In this document: positions 10,153 to 22,141 of the stretch, piece after piece
Layout of the letters: every line of letters begins with the position of its first letter
Numbering within the stretch: the first letter of the stretch is position 1
Source: Podaxis mareebaensis
Taxonomy: Eukaryota; Basidiomycota; Agaricomycetes; Agaricales; Agaricaceae
Direction: 5' to 3'
NCBI GenBank assembly: GCA_018524725.1
Contig: JAEUWP010000453.1
Span: forward strand, 1 to 64,000
Length of the DNA: 64,000 nt
Made by a program: the position numbers and the translations under genes
The notes under the pieces: generated by a model
What the model was told of the DNA's origin: nothing
Databases searched by the model: none
What the model saw: only the letters and a program-made list of their open reading frames with translations

Positions 10153-12680
10153 ATGGACCTTCCTGCAGAAATCTGGGTTCAGATATTCAACCTCGCTGCA
10201 GACGACGATCTAATTTTCCAATACGGGCTGCAAACCTCCTTTTCTGTCCATGCCTGGTGGAAAACCTTGCATGGTGGTTGGCAACTCCGCTCACCCCGGG
10301 AAGCGCTCAACTACATCCAGAAGCGCAGTTATTTTACGAAGAAGGTCTGTGGTACTGCCTTCAGTTCTTCACGCGATATTGATCATACTGTAATCATCTT
10401 CAGGCCATTGTATCGACATGCCGGAAATGGAGAGGCATAGGTGCAGAGAGCCTATTCCGCTACCTCTTTTTCGACCATCCTTCCAAACTTCTTGCACTTT
10501 GCCACGTTCTCGAATCCCGGTCAGCGGTCTCAACTACCGTATCCTCGTCCCTCGGATGGTGGACTCGACGGATACACCTAGCGAATAGGGACTATCGAGG
10601 CGGTATCACAGTGGCGGATCTAGAGAGAGCCCTCTTACTTGTGATGAAACACTGTCCCAACCTCGAGATTTTCGTGATTGATTGGCCAATGGGAAGCACA
10701 TTTGGTCCTGTAGCGGATGCTCTCGCCCACCAGGCTGTCAGGTCGCTGCGGAGCGTGCACTGGCAGGTTTCCTCCGATGCTGATACTCTGGCTAAAGTGA
10801 TTTGGGCACTTGATTCGCTTCCATACGTAGTGGCGGCTCACATTCATTTCACTTCCTCATCGAACTCCTCTTCCGAAGACGACGATGCCCGATCTGATTT
10901 CGGCTCCGTCAGGCTCGGCTCAGCGTCAAACGTTCATCTCAATCTCCGCTACCTTCAACAACTTTCCCTCAAAGGAAACTTCCAAGAGTTCTTGGAACAG
11001 GCTAAAGGCTGGTCTCTTCGTGCTCTCCAAAACCTCAGCCTTGACTACGGCAACAGACGCGAAGAACTTCCCGATGTCACCTCATTCCTCCAAAAGCACG
11101 GCTCTACTCTCCGCTTCCTCGATATCAACTGCATACCCATGCTCGAGGTGTCCAAAATCCTCGAAGCGTGTCCAAACCTTACAACATTCGCCTTCAACCC
11201 TGACTGGCGGATCATGCCAAACGACGGGATAACGTCAGAGCTCGTCCGTGTCCCACACTTCAATATCACAACTATCGGTTTACATGGCCTCTACTACGCT
11301 TTTGGTGTGGGTCACGGCGCGGCCCATGCCCAAGGCGCACCCATAACGGCACAAATTATCCGAAAGTCGAACGATATGAACGTTGCCGCCTTAAATAAGC
11401 TGAACTTCCCCAAACTGGAATGCGTACGGGTCTTGAGCCCAGTCGTGCTGAAAGATCTGGAAAGAGAGAACGGGCCTATGGAGGATGGTGTCCAGCGATA
11501 TGATAACTGGTGGAACTCTTTGAGCAGGGCTGGCATTCGGCTTGAGGACTGCACAGGCGCTCCATTGGGAACGTTACCTCAAGACGACGATGACGAGGCA
11601 GAGGGGGACGTTGGTAGCGAGGAAGGGGAGATGGAGAGCGACGAACCTGAAGAAGATACCTCAGACTCGGAGTCGGATTTGGATTCGGATACCGACGACG
11701 CTGTTTACCAGTCCGCTGAGGAAACTTTCACCCGGGATGAAGAAGATGAGGAAGATGAGGTTGAAAACGAACTGGATCCAGCAAAGAAACATGTTACTGA
11801 ATTGCGTCGCCTCCTCGAAGAATGTCGTATTATGGAGCAGACGAGAGAAGAATTGCCCTACACCTCGATGATGAGCATGGCTCCTGGCGCATCTCTATAT
11901 TCAGGCGAAAGGGATTATGGGGCGGTCTACCAACAGCTTACTGGAAACGGTAGCATCACGACTTCAACAACCGCAACCTCAACGGATCCCGATACAGGGC
12001 CGGACACAGCATTCGGCTTTGGCGCCCGTGAACGAGGGAGACGCCCTCGCGTCAGCTTTGGCATCAGTGACGAGCCTCCTCCACTCGATGAGTCAATACC
12101 TCCAACACGGTCTAGAACAGTGTCGAGACGTTCTTCTGGCCGCTACACCTCCCAATCGCGCCGACCCTCTCCACAATATGTACCTCAGTCACGACGAACT
12201 TCCTCCCAATACGAGTACGCACCCTCCGAGTCTGACCTCGGCACACTCCTCGGAGTGCCCGAAGATTCGCCCGCAGTTTCAAGTAGTGCTACACTTATTG
12301 CTGATGATGACAGTGACGACGATTATCGATATGCATATGATGATGAATATGAAGATGACGACGAAGAATACGACGAAGATGAAGAGGAGGAGGAAGAGGA
12401 CCAGCACCCTGTTACCACGCTGCGCAAGTTACTAGAAGAGTGCCGGGCGATGAGAGAAGAGGCAGAGGAGCCCATGTTCATTCCTAGCATGTTTGGCGGG
12501 CCTATGGGGATGGGGATGGGAATGGGGCCGAGTTACCCGACGGGCATGAGTATGGGATACCCAATGGGCATGGCAGGGTATAGTAGTGGCATGCAATACC
12601 CTTCGACAGCTGCTCGTGGTAGTTATTACGCTGGCCCATCTGCTTATCCTACTGCCAACAGTAGTAGTAGTCGAAGGTAG
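10153..12680 (+). CDS. F-box-like protein with acidic and Gly/Met-rich C-terminal half
   Basis: Two exons, 10153-10344 and 10404-12680, join in phase 0 to 822 residues. The N-terminus (DLPAEIWVQIFNLAA, then STCRKWRGI after the intron) is the F-box helix pattern that recruits SKP1 in SCF ubiquitin ligases. The next about 300 residues are Leu-rich, as in basidiomycete F-box proteins that lack annotated repeats. The C-terminal half is different: two long Asp/Glu runs, a Ser/Arg/Pro-rich stretch, and a tail of Gly-Met repeats. A short motif, LRRLLEECRIM, recurs as LRKLLEECRAM about 200 residues later. The start ATG has a good context, and a plausible 5'-UTR intron lies just before it. The substrate is unknown. 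Confidence 0.8.
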
Positions 12681-13458
12681 ATCTTTTTCATGCCTTTATA
12701 GGTTAGGTGAATTACGTTAGGATTTTCGGTGAATTATACGATTGGCTCCTGTGAGACTATTGCACAGCCACCAACCGCGGAAACAGCGGAACGGCGTCCA
12801 GCACTGCATGCAACCTTGCACGTATAGTAACACACCCGTCTCCGCGCCCGTACCCCAAAACATTATCTTCCCCTGTTCTCTTAGATTTTACGACCCATAA
12901 TGAATAGGTGTGTGAACCTTGGTAGCTCAACAATCCCAGCTGACAGATCGTGTTGATCCAGAGGTCCAATTATTCTCGTGAGTACCGCAATCAGAAGCTT
13001 GAGGCATATGTGCTGACGTAGGTAGCAAAGACGATAGACGAGGCAGAGGTAAATCCTGTCTTCTGATTTTGAAATAAGGCTGAAATAAGTCTCGTCTTCG
13101 CAAACAGTACCTCATCGATCAGCTCGTACGTGGTCCTCTGCTTTTCCGAATATTCGTCGCCTGACTGGGATTCAATAGCCTCCCCCTTCCGCAGACGACG
13201 ATGAAATGATCAAGAAACTGAGGAAGCGTCTCCAAGAACTCCTCGCTCAGCTTCGTGCGGGTGCGGAAGGTGTCATCAACCAATAGACAATTGATAGAGT
13301 ACAGGTTGAAAATTCTTACGCGCGGCGATGAGGTGGATAGAGATCATTGTTGTTAGACTGATCATTCTGGGATTTCACAACACAATTCGAATTACATTGA
13401 ATGTTTGCCAAGATACTACACTGGATTGTGGATGTGCGCACCGATACACTAAACCCCC
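12681..13458. other. Intergenic region with possible small plus-strand exon(s)
   Basis: A stretch ending in a stop at 13284-13286 reads DDEMIKKLRKRLQELLAQLR, a charged amphipathic helix. It is preceded by a polypyrimidine tract and an AG at about 13193-13194, so it could be the last exon of a small gene. Two short GT/AG-bounded pieces lie upstream (about 13021-13047 and 13110-13129), but I could not find a start codon or one consistent phase. It is 170 bases from the convergent Cys-rich gene. Treat it as a hint only. Confidence 0.25.
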
Positions 13459-13906
13459 TCAGGATTTCCCTGCTTTCTTTGCGGCAGTACGTGCTCTGTT
13501 GATCTGCTTCTTCCAACCGAAGCATTGGCTGCAAGCTGATTTGCGTGTGTTGTCAACGAGTGCACACCAAATGAAGACTACAGAGACTTACTAGCTGATC
13601 CATGCTTTTTACATTGGTAGGCACCATCTTTGTTCGTCGATAAGGGGGGACACTCAATGGGATCCCGGTCAATGGGGTCGAACTACACGCTGCGAGTGAG
13701 ACTGCGAAGCAGAGCCATGAACGAGAAGACCTACTCCATAGAAAGCATCATTGTCTTCTCTGCCATCATAGTTGCAATCACTACACTTGAGACAATGCTC
13801 AGCGTGCATAACCTCCGGACGAGGATCGCTACGGAACACTTACAACTTCTTTGAGGTGCGGTTGGCAGAACAGTGCATCAGCAACTTCGACTGTGGCAGC
13901 AGACAT
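13459..13906 (-). CDS. Small Cys-rich, probably zinc-binding protein
   Basis: Four exons (13906-13844, 13797-13735, 13682-13592, 13535-13459) join cleanly to a 97-residue protein. Cysteines are arranged as an isolated Cys near residue 14, HCLKCSDC, an ECPP/QCKKH region, and TCSQC near the C-terminus, followed by a basic Lys/Arg tail (KKQINRARTAAKKAGKS). The acidic core NYDGREDNDAFYG is striking. The spacing of Cys pairs and His suggests one or two zinc sites, perhaps a nucleic-acid or protein adaptor. I believe similar short proteins occur in other basidiomycetes, but I know no name or function. The intron phases and the stop all agree, so the gene model is strong although the role is unknown. 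Confidence 0.7.
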
Positions 13907-14177
13907 TTTGCGAGTTGTGGAGGTTGCAGTTGCCAGTGATTGTTCAACCTCAAGAAGACAAGTGGGGGGAATAAGGAGTCACACGAACGGCATTCAGTAT
14001 ATATAGGTGGGAAGAAAGAAGGAGCTCATGTCAGCTGGTTTCAAGGACCCAGAAAGGGGTCACGTTCAACCTCGATCGTGGTTAAGTGTGGGGTAGTGGA
14101 CCTGACCCTGGCACGAGGTCAGGTAGGCGACCAATCACATGTTGCAGTACGATATACAAGGCAGCAATACGGGGCAT

Positions 14178-15362
14178 CTAATCGAAGAAAGACCCTCCGT
14201 TTATGCTGATCTATGGAGGACTGTAAGGCAAGATAGATAAGAATTAACCAATACTTACACTTTGTCCTAAAATCCCGCAGGCTTTAAATCAGTAAGTGGG
14301 CGGAGTCACGTGCCGGTTACATACCAGTTACATATCTTGCGTCCTTGGAGGCAAGATAAGATACGAGAGCTGCTATTTCTTCTGGTGTGCCAGCATTCTC
14401 GTATATAGCATCTGTCACTCCCCATTGCTTGCTATCTCGAGCAAATTGATCCACTTGATGTACATATATTAGCCCCTTTCCGAAAGCAGTGCAAAACCTA
14501 TCCTCACTCATTGGCGTCTTGACGAATCCTAACAGAAAATCAGAAATCCGACTTACGTAACATAAGAAGGCAAGATCATGGACATACCAGGTGCATATGC
14601 GTTCACAGTGATATCATATTTCGCCAGCTCCGTTGCTAGAAGGGTACAGAATCCGTGTGGGGTCTATGCGCCACTGTTAACGATAGGCATCCTCACCTGC
14701 AGCTTGTGTGAGGGATCTGACGGCGAACTTGGTCGCGCTATACATTGACAATAATGGGTAAGCTATGTTGAGTTAGCTTTCTGCGGAAGGTACATTCCAT
14801 GACACACACCTTGTTTTCCTGCGACAGAACTAGCGCCAATGATTCTGCCTCCTCTCCCTTGCTTGATCATCTGTTTGGCGGCGTACTTGTAACATAAGTA
14901 AACGCCTTTCCCGTTGACGTTGAACATTCTATCCCAGTCGTCAAGCGTTGCTAAGGATCCGCTCAATGGTCATGGGTAGCTTGGGGGACAGTAAGTGTTG
15001 CTACTTACCCTCCAAGAATGGCTTAGGAATGCATATACCGGCGTTCGCAACCATCTACAAAAAATAAGGCTTAGTGAGGGGACCTGGGAAGTCTCTGAAG
15101 TACGAACCACGTCTAGTCCACCCAGTTTTGAGGCCACGTCTTCAATCATTGCACGAACCTCATTTTCGTCGGTAACGTCAGCCGTACATAGAATCACGTC
15201 CCTTCCTAACGATCTTATCTCCCCCTCGATCCTACGTAATTCCTCTTGAGCAGATGGAAGGTCATTAAGGGCAACGTTGTATCCATCAGTTGCGAGCTTT
15301 ACGGCAATTGCACGCCCAATTCCTTGTGAGGATCCAGTTACTAACGCTACGCCTGGGGACAT
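14178..15362 (-). CDS. Short-chain dehydrogenase/reductase, paralogue A
   Basis: Nine exons join in frame to 248 residues, the normal length of a classical SDR: 15362-15108, 15054-15009, 14950-14810, 14762-14697, 14635-14588, 14528-14508, 14453-14325, 14266-14259 (8 nt) and 14210-14178. Motifs seen are TGSSQGIG (dinucleotide loop), ALND (Asp after strand 2, favouring NAD(H)), ANAG at the start of exon 2, catalytic Ser in IIGASS, Tyr155-x-x-x-Lys159 in YSATK, and the C-terminal ISINGG strand. It resembles acetoin/diacetyl reductase-type SDRs, but the substrate cannot be named. It is the first of three minus-strand paralogues in a row, about 350 bases from the next. The 5'-UTR and promoter must lie in 15363-15710. 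Confidence 0.88.
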
Positions 15363-15710
15363 ACAAATATGAGAGAAGGAGGGAGGCGTTGAAGTGGATT
15401 TGGTTGGGACTGAAAGCTTATACTTCGAATGGAATTGAGAAATGGGTTGCATCTTATGTTAATGACCTCGCAGCTTCCCGGGTTCCACAACAAAATGTTT
15501 CGATTGTCATTTTTCCCAGAGAAGAACGAACAGACAATCATTCCTCATGCTTACCTGCTATTCTGTATCACATGTATATTCAGAATCATTCAGTATGTCA
15601 ATGCACATGCTTCGGACTCGAAACATTAGGCCTGGAATGGAAATATCAGCTCTATATCCGGGACAATGAAAACAGCGACAGATTCTCTGGCTATTAGGAC
15701 CCCTTTGTTC

Positions 15711-16921
15711 TCATTCGCAGAAGGCGCCGCCGTTTATATTGATCTACGAATGATCAAGGTGTGAATCTGTGATCAATGGGAGAGACTTACGCTCTGGCCT
15801 GTGGCAAGGACATTAACTAAGGTGCAGGCTCGGGACCATGGAGACAGTTGAAGGCTTACCAGTCACGAATCTTGCCTCTTTTGATGCTAGGTAGGATACG
15901 AGGGCTGCTACCTCTTCGGGAGCTCCCCTATCAAGATCGTCAAGGTAGGATGAACCTCGGGATTTGAAATCTTCTCGGAGCTTCTCGACTTCAATCAACA
16001 TGCATGATTTGACCGTCCTAGAGGAGTTAACTGAAAAATAAACGTACAGAGAGGTGTTTCGACAGCTCCTGCGAACCCAACGGGACGATCAAATTTCAAA
16101 CCCCTCAAATATATGGGAGGAAATAACGCACCGGGCGCATAAGCGTTCACTGTGATTCCATAAGGTTTTAGTGCCGCAGCTACTCGAAGGAGTGAGTCTA
16201 CTCTAAATGTCATATAATTAACCAACGTTTTCACTCACCGGCACTTTGGGTCAATGATCGCACAGTAAACTTGGTGGCGGAATAGATCGACAACAAGTCG
16301 CTGCCTAGGCTTATAGTTGAAATGGTGCCTTCTAAGGATGGAGCGAGCGCCCTTACCCTGCTTTCCAGCTTTCGAGCTAGCCCCAATGATTCTTCCACCT
16401 CTTCCCTGCTCGATCATTCTCTGAGCGGCATATTTGTAGCATAAGAAGACACCTTTCCCGTTGACATTGAAACATTGATCCCAGTCTTCCAGAGTTGCTA
16501 TAAAGCCAGGTTGAGTGCTTGGTAACGTTGGTATCCGCACACCTGAAGGTGAACCCTCACATTCCAAAAAGGGCTTTGCCAGACAAATACCCGCATTCGC
16601 CACCATCTACAGGTCGTTATATGAAAAACGGTCATACGTTTGTCATCAGAGCTTTGTGCTGCTAACCACGTCCAACCCCCCAAGTCTCTCGACAACAGTG
16701 TCAATCATTCTCTTTACTTCGTCTTCTTTGGAGACATCGGCAATACATTCAACGACGTTTCTTCCCGTGTTCTCTATGTCTTTCTTGAGACTTTCGAGTC
16801 CGTCGTGATGACGGATGTCATTCAAGGCGATGTTGAAGCCATCCTCAGCGAGTCGAAGGGCGATTGCTCGGCCAATGCCACTCCCTGCCCCCGTCACCAA
16901 TGCCACTGCGCCAGATGCCAT
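15711..16921 (-). CDS. Short-chain dehydrogenase/reductase, paralogue B
   Basis: Nine exons at the same codon positions as paralogue A give 248 residues: 16921-16667, 16606-16561, 16497-16357, 16304-16239, 16179-16132, 16068-16048, 15988-15860, 15798-15791 (8 nt) and 15743-15711. Motifs are TGAGSGIG, ALND, ANAG, IIGASS, and YSATK with the catalytic Tyr and Lys. The loop before the last strand ends in VTG and, after the 8-nt exon, GQS then INING. The shared exon lengths (255, 46, 141, 66, 48, 21, 129, 8, 33) are identical to paralogue A, so the two arose by tandem duplication. It should be an NAD(H)-dependent soluble oxidoreductase of unknown substrate. Confidence 0.88.
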
Positions 16922-17305
16922 GATGCGAGGATATCTTCTGGGCAAACCGGAAATATGAAGGTACAAGAAGCTAAGATGGGACTGGTAGGACATAAATAGG
17001 GACGAGAGGGTTTAACCCACGCCGCTCTGGCAAGTTCCAGGGTCTCAGGATATTCGATGTGATTGAGGGAGCTTTTCCCCATGTGTCAAGCCACTGAATG
17101 AATGATCCTCTCACAGAAATAATGAAGGGGAGACTGGAAAACAATGGTGGCCAAGTTAGACTTCGACAAAATACTGAAGTTAGGTAGTTCCCGATTGAGC
17201 ACAGACGTAGTTGTGCCATCGAGTGGCCAATCGTTGTGAACAAAAGATCACGAAGGTTTAAACTTGCAAAGAGTATTGAGGCCTTGGGGCTGGGAAAACG
17301 CCACG

Positions 17306-18501
17306 TCAATCGCAGAAAACTCCCCCGTTGATGCTGATCTATTAGCGAATTGATCAGATCAGGTTTTCCCGCCTGGGATGACCAATGGACGCACACTTTG
17401 ACCTACCCAGGCTCTGATTAGTATTCCAATACAGATCGGGGACGAGGACAAGCATACCCGTAATGAACCTTGACTCCTTAGATGCCAGATATGAGACCAG
17501 CCCTGCGATTTCTTCCGGTTGCCCAACGGGGATATTCGTAGGCTGGTCTCCCTGTTTCTTCAACTCATCGATATGTTCTTGAGCTATCGAATAGAGGTCC
17601 AGCCGCTACCAATTGCGATGGCCGGTATCGGAAGACGTACCCAATGATGTCTGAATCATTCCTGAACAATGTAGGCTGCATAAGCATACAGTGACACCTG
17701 GACCTCTTAAACTGCACCTGGAGCATAGGCGTTAACAGTTATTCCGTATGACTGGAGCTCGCGGGCTAAGAGATGATATGAATGACGGAGTCAGGAGAAG
17801 AGTGATCTGAAGTACCTGCTGTCTGCGTCAGCGATCGGACAGCAAACTTTGACGCGCTGTAAAGGGATAACATTTCATAGCCTAACGAATAAAGGTGTGA
17901 TTAGTCCCGGTTTAGTCTCAGTTATAGTCTAATGGGCAGAAAGGAATGGTAACCTTGTTTTCCTGCAACCGAGCTGGCTCCAATAATCCTGCCGCCCCTG
18001 CCCTGCTGGATCATGGCTAAAGCAGCGTACTTGTAACACAAAAAAACGCCTTTTCCGTTGAGATTAAAGACACGATCCCAGTCCTCCAACGTCGCTATAT
18101 ACTCGGATAAGCGACTTAGCGAAATATTTAGAAGATTATGACCTACAATCTATGAACGATTTGGTAACGGCCAATCCTGCGTTGGCAACCATCTAGCCCA
18201 AAGATGCTCGTTTCCCTGTCTAGCCACAACCCGCACTGAAGTAACCCACCACGTCCAGACCCCCGAGCTTTGCTATCGTTTGATTGACCATCTCTTTCAC
18301 GTCATTTTCCTTCGTTACATCTGCCATGCATTCGATAGATTGCCTTCCAAACGCATCTATTTCGCTTTGCAAGCTGGCTAGTTTACCCCGGTGACCTATA
18401 TCATTCAAAGCGACGTTGAAGCCATCTTTCGCCAATCTGAGCGCTATTGCGCGGCCGATGCCGCGACCAGCGCCGGTGACAAGTGCCACACCCAGGGTCA
18501 T
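17306..18501 (-). CDS. Short-chain dehydrogenase/reductase, paralogue C
   Basis: Nine exons give 246 residues: 18501-18250, 18192-18147, 18094-17954, 17881-17816, 17765-17718, 17661-17641, 17583-17458, 17402-17395 (8 nt) and 17338-17306. It differs from A and B only by one codon less in exon 1 and one less in exon 7. Motifs are TGAGRGIG, ALND, ANAG, IIGASS, YSASK and ISINGG. All catalytic positions are present. The donor after the 8-nt exon is the weaker GTGCGT. It is the most upstream member of the minus-strand trio; its promoter lies in the roughly 150-nt pyrimidine-rich stretch above 18501. Confidence 0.87.
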
Positions 18502-20279
18502 TGCCGTCTTGTCTCTCCGACTTCGGGGCAAAGGGTAGGAGACTGGGAATGAAGGTGAGAACAGGGAAGGTTTCCTGAGAGTTGTAGATTATTTAAAAAC
18601 CTGAACCGGGTACGGAGCCTTGTAACGAACCGGTTAGGTTCGCGCTCTAATCTTCATAGGGGTCATCCAGTACTATGTACTGTATTAAGCAGCAGAAGTG
18701 TGTTATTATTGGATCGGTGTGAATTTCCATTACCCTCTGGCGAAGCTCGTATGTGTCTGCTGAAGGTGGGAGTGTTATACGGTGAGCGATGTGCAACATC
18801 TTGATGTTGAGAAGCCGTGGCAACATGGCTTGAGATGCCAGTGTCGGCTGACCCAGTATTTGGGAGGGGCTCACCTTTTGAGACCTTGAGGTTACCTCGC
18901 TCAGCTATCGCAAACTAGAGAGACAACAACTCACCCGTACGCCACCTTTTATCATCAAGCTGTTGTGGTAAGCACTTGGCCTCTGAAGAGAACGACGGCA
19001 ACTATCTGGTGGAGTCACCAGGGATTGGGGGTGACGCTGCGCAAGCTGTGGAATGCAGCGCCCGGTTCGGGCGTCATCGTCGGTACAATCACCTGCACCT
19101 GGGCTCTGTTTGGCAACGGAGAACTCACGACGTCATGAGCATCGCTCCTCCGGATACCCGCTAGCTCGCCTTATTGGCGGCGACTCTCGTTTAGCACCAG
19201 CGTAGACTATAGTCAAGAAATGGTGTGAGGTTTCCGAGAACGAACATCGTACGCCTTGGACAGTCCGCAGCCATTAGCCGGGTCTAGTAGTATGAATAGA
19301 CGCGAGCCAAATTAAAATGCGCAGACGTACAGAAGTGCAGCCCCCATTCAGTGTCCTCAGTGCGTTTTTTCCATGCCTCTACCACAATGACTAACATGTT
19401 CCACAACGTTCCTGTGCCACCCTATAAGTGATCTCCGCCCTTTCTATGCAGCTCTCCGGAGAAAATCTATGACTGCCTGCTGCGGCGTACCCCGTCGCCA
19501 GCTGCAAGCCGTAAAGCAAACGTGGACCGAACGTCTCAAGCCAACGGCAGGCATCACGTCTGAGGACGCGGAGATTGTGGTATACTTGGAGTCGTTCGAC
19601 AACACCCTGAAGGTGCTTGCTTCTTGTACTTCTCGCGAGGTGTTATATTAACCTTTTCGCAACCAGTGTCATGCTGAACCAAGCGATGTTCGCTACTTGT
19701 GCGAGCAGAAGTCAGCCTACGGCTCCTCCGATACTAAAAATAACGTACAAATCTTCGGATGTGTATGTAGCCTCTATAATTCCTCGGTTGACTAACATAG
19801 AAGCCGGCACCAAACAAATCGCAGTCCTACCCAAAAGCTTAAATATCTATATCTTCTCCTGCTGCCGGCAGGATGTTTCAAGGGGCACCGTCAGCATATA
19901 GGGATCGCGAATGAAGAGTTCTTAATTGCACTCACCAACCGATGACGCGGAATTAGGATCACGAGGCCATGTAGGGCTGTCGGTGGTGGTATGTATAACA
20001 TACAACCGCGTGCTGATAATTTTATCTAGAAGTACGTGAAATTTTTCAAGTCCTGCTGAGATGTACTGTTATCAATCCGAGCCTGATGGTCCCGGCGTTC
20101 GGAATCATTCGCGAGACTGTCACAAAAATTATGTTGCATTAAAAAGGGCTGCAGCTTTACGTCCATATGAACCAAGAAAATGATCACTGGGACAGGAGTC
20201 AGTAAAACATTCCCTGGAGAATCCATAGTACTTATTAACACTAGTTACGTACGATATTCAATCGCCAATATCGGGGACC
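18502..20279. other. Intergenic region between SDR C and TRM44
   Basis: The right end of this 1.8-kb stretch is the 3' flank of TRM44 and the left end the promoter of SDR C. Open frames exist (minus 18647-18874, plus 19469-19651 and 19617-19901), but none has an identifiable motif. The minus frame at 18647-18874 has a leucine-rich sequence that could be the tail of an F-box-type protein, but there is no F-box nearby. I see no repeat or RNA gene. Confidence 0.4.
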
Positions 20280-22141
20280 TCAATGATCTCCTGCCCTTCC
20301 TTCAGGTTTCCTCGCCTTGAATATGCCACGGGTGATTACTTCTTTTACAATAGCTTGCGCATTAGCGACTGCGTCTTCTTCGGAGAGGCTTGGCAGTCGC
20401 TTCCGTCCTTGGTGGCTGTGAAAACGGGTTTTCGGCATAGTTGTGACTACGAACCTGCGATAGCCCAGTTCCTCGTGCTTGGGATTCTCAGTACCTCGCA
20501 TTCAACCTCCCATCCGCAGTGAAGGCTCAACGTTGAAAGCCATATCCGGTATAATGAGTAGGAGCTCGTGTGACTGCCATCTCCTCCGAGGTTCAAACTC
20601 TCGATGAAGTTGAGATCCAAACCTGTTTCAGCGTGGATATTAGCCGTGGGCACCGAGTAATGGTGGGGCGCGGGAACGGGGAATAATGGCGTTGATGAAC
20701 GTTCAAACTTCGCGTCAAATGACCATGCGCAGCAGGGTATGGAAAGGTAACCAGACGCTTTGTGGATTGTCGCAAGGACTGGGATCCAAGGCGTCAATTC
20801 GTCGGCATGGTTGCCGATGATGAAAACGTTCGGGCGAAGAAACGGAGAGGATTCGGCTGAAGTAGGGTCGAACGCATGAACGTGTAGGCGCGCTTGCGTC
20901 GCTTCCGGGTATTGAGTCCATGACAATCGCGCTCGAACGTCGATACCCGCTCCCTGATAGCCTTCGCTTGTCAAGATATGCGTGAGTAGTCCATTGCCAC
21001 ATCTGGGTTCGGCATGTCAGCGGGAAATAAGGGAAGATGTTAATGGCCTTACCCGAAATCAAGGAATCCGCCTGGGGGTCGTGGCCAAGAAGTCCACGGA
21101 CGGTCCGGATCATCGGTCACAGGATCCGCGGAATCGAGATGGTGATATGTTGCCTTCCAAAAGAGCATTAGGAACGTTGCGATGCCGATATCCTCGAATA
21201 CATGCTTCAACGGGTCAGTGACCTCTTGCCATGCAGCCACAAGGTGTTTGTGTCTTTCCCGCATAATGAGATACAAGTCCTGGTATTCTTCACGTGGAAC
21301 CAAGCAGTCGTGCATGACACGCTTCTTGTAATTCGTCAATGCACCCCAACCATATCGGTGGAGAGTTTCCAAGAGGGCAAGACTGGTGCGGTAGAGGCGT
21401 GAGTTAGGGTCTATGGGTGTTCCGGGCAAGGGTAATGCTTCGATTCTGAGAGCGGATGGATGTCCCGACGAGCAGATGTATCGGAAAGCAATATGGAACA
21501 CGGTAGGATGATAATAGGGCAGGGTCGAGCCAGGGGGAATAATCGGGGTTAGGACGAGAGCATCCGGTGGCGCGCTTTTGGTTTCCGACGAATAAAACGT
21601 GCAGTACTGCTCTAATCCGCTATCACGTCCAGGTCTCCGAGGGAGCAGTTTTCGAAGAATGTATCTTATCTTGTGGAAACCGTGGAGGTCGGGCGTATCT
21701 GGAGGAATGACTTCCGCAGACTCTGCTATGACGTCCGAACGGAGGATAAGTGTAGAATTGTATTCCGGGTGATGCACAAGCTGCGATGCCGCAGTCTCAA
21801 ACTGCAAAGAATTGGTTACGACCAGGATACCAATCTTGGTACAAAGATGACAATACAAGTTCAATGGGGAAATCGGCTTGACACGATATAATAGGCTGCC
21901 ACTGATCCTCAGTGCTTTTTAACGGGAGTATCGAATCATATTCGGCGTTGTAGGGCGTTGGGGCAAACCTTTGCCTGGGTTGAGCCTCGACCATTTGTCC
22001 TGGCGGTATCGGAGAGTCAGAGTTTAAGTTATGAAGGATATCCACACTCATACCAGAGAATCGAAAGGTTGGTTTGCTGAGTTTGGGCAAACAAGGCAAC
22101 ATGTGGTTTCTGCACCTGACTTGAGGACTCGGATGAGTCAT
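20280..22141 (-). CDS. TRM44: tRNA(Ser) (uracil-2'-O-)-methyltransferase TRM44
   Basis: Four exons (22141-21857, 21801-21053, 21002-20455, 20407-20280) join to 569 residues; an in-frame ATG at 22051 would give 539. The family is recognised by HHPEYNSTLILRSD near residue 105, the SAM-binding loop DFGCGNGLLTHIL near 343-355 (split by an intron inside the Gly codon), GIDVRAR after the next strand, IIGNHADELTPWIP, and RIPSTRNWAIAG near the C-terminus. Trm44 makes 2'-O-methyluridine 44 in tRNA-Ser in the cytosol, using S-adenosylmethionine. The C-terminal exon is Lys/Arg/Glu-rich. It sits between the two SDR blocks and has no functional link to them that I can see. Confidence 0.92.

Noticed and set aside
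11917..12435. 172-codon plus-strand frame inside the F-box gene
   Set aside because: It is a shifted frame of the low-complexity coding region of the real gene.
18647..18874. Possible C-terminal fragment of an F-box or Leu-rich protein (minus strand)
   Set aside because: Only a general Leu-rich look, no ATG, no F-box upstream; too weak to list as a gene.
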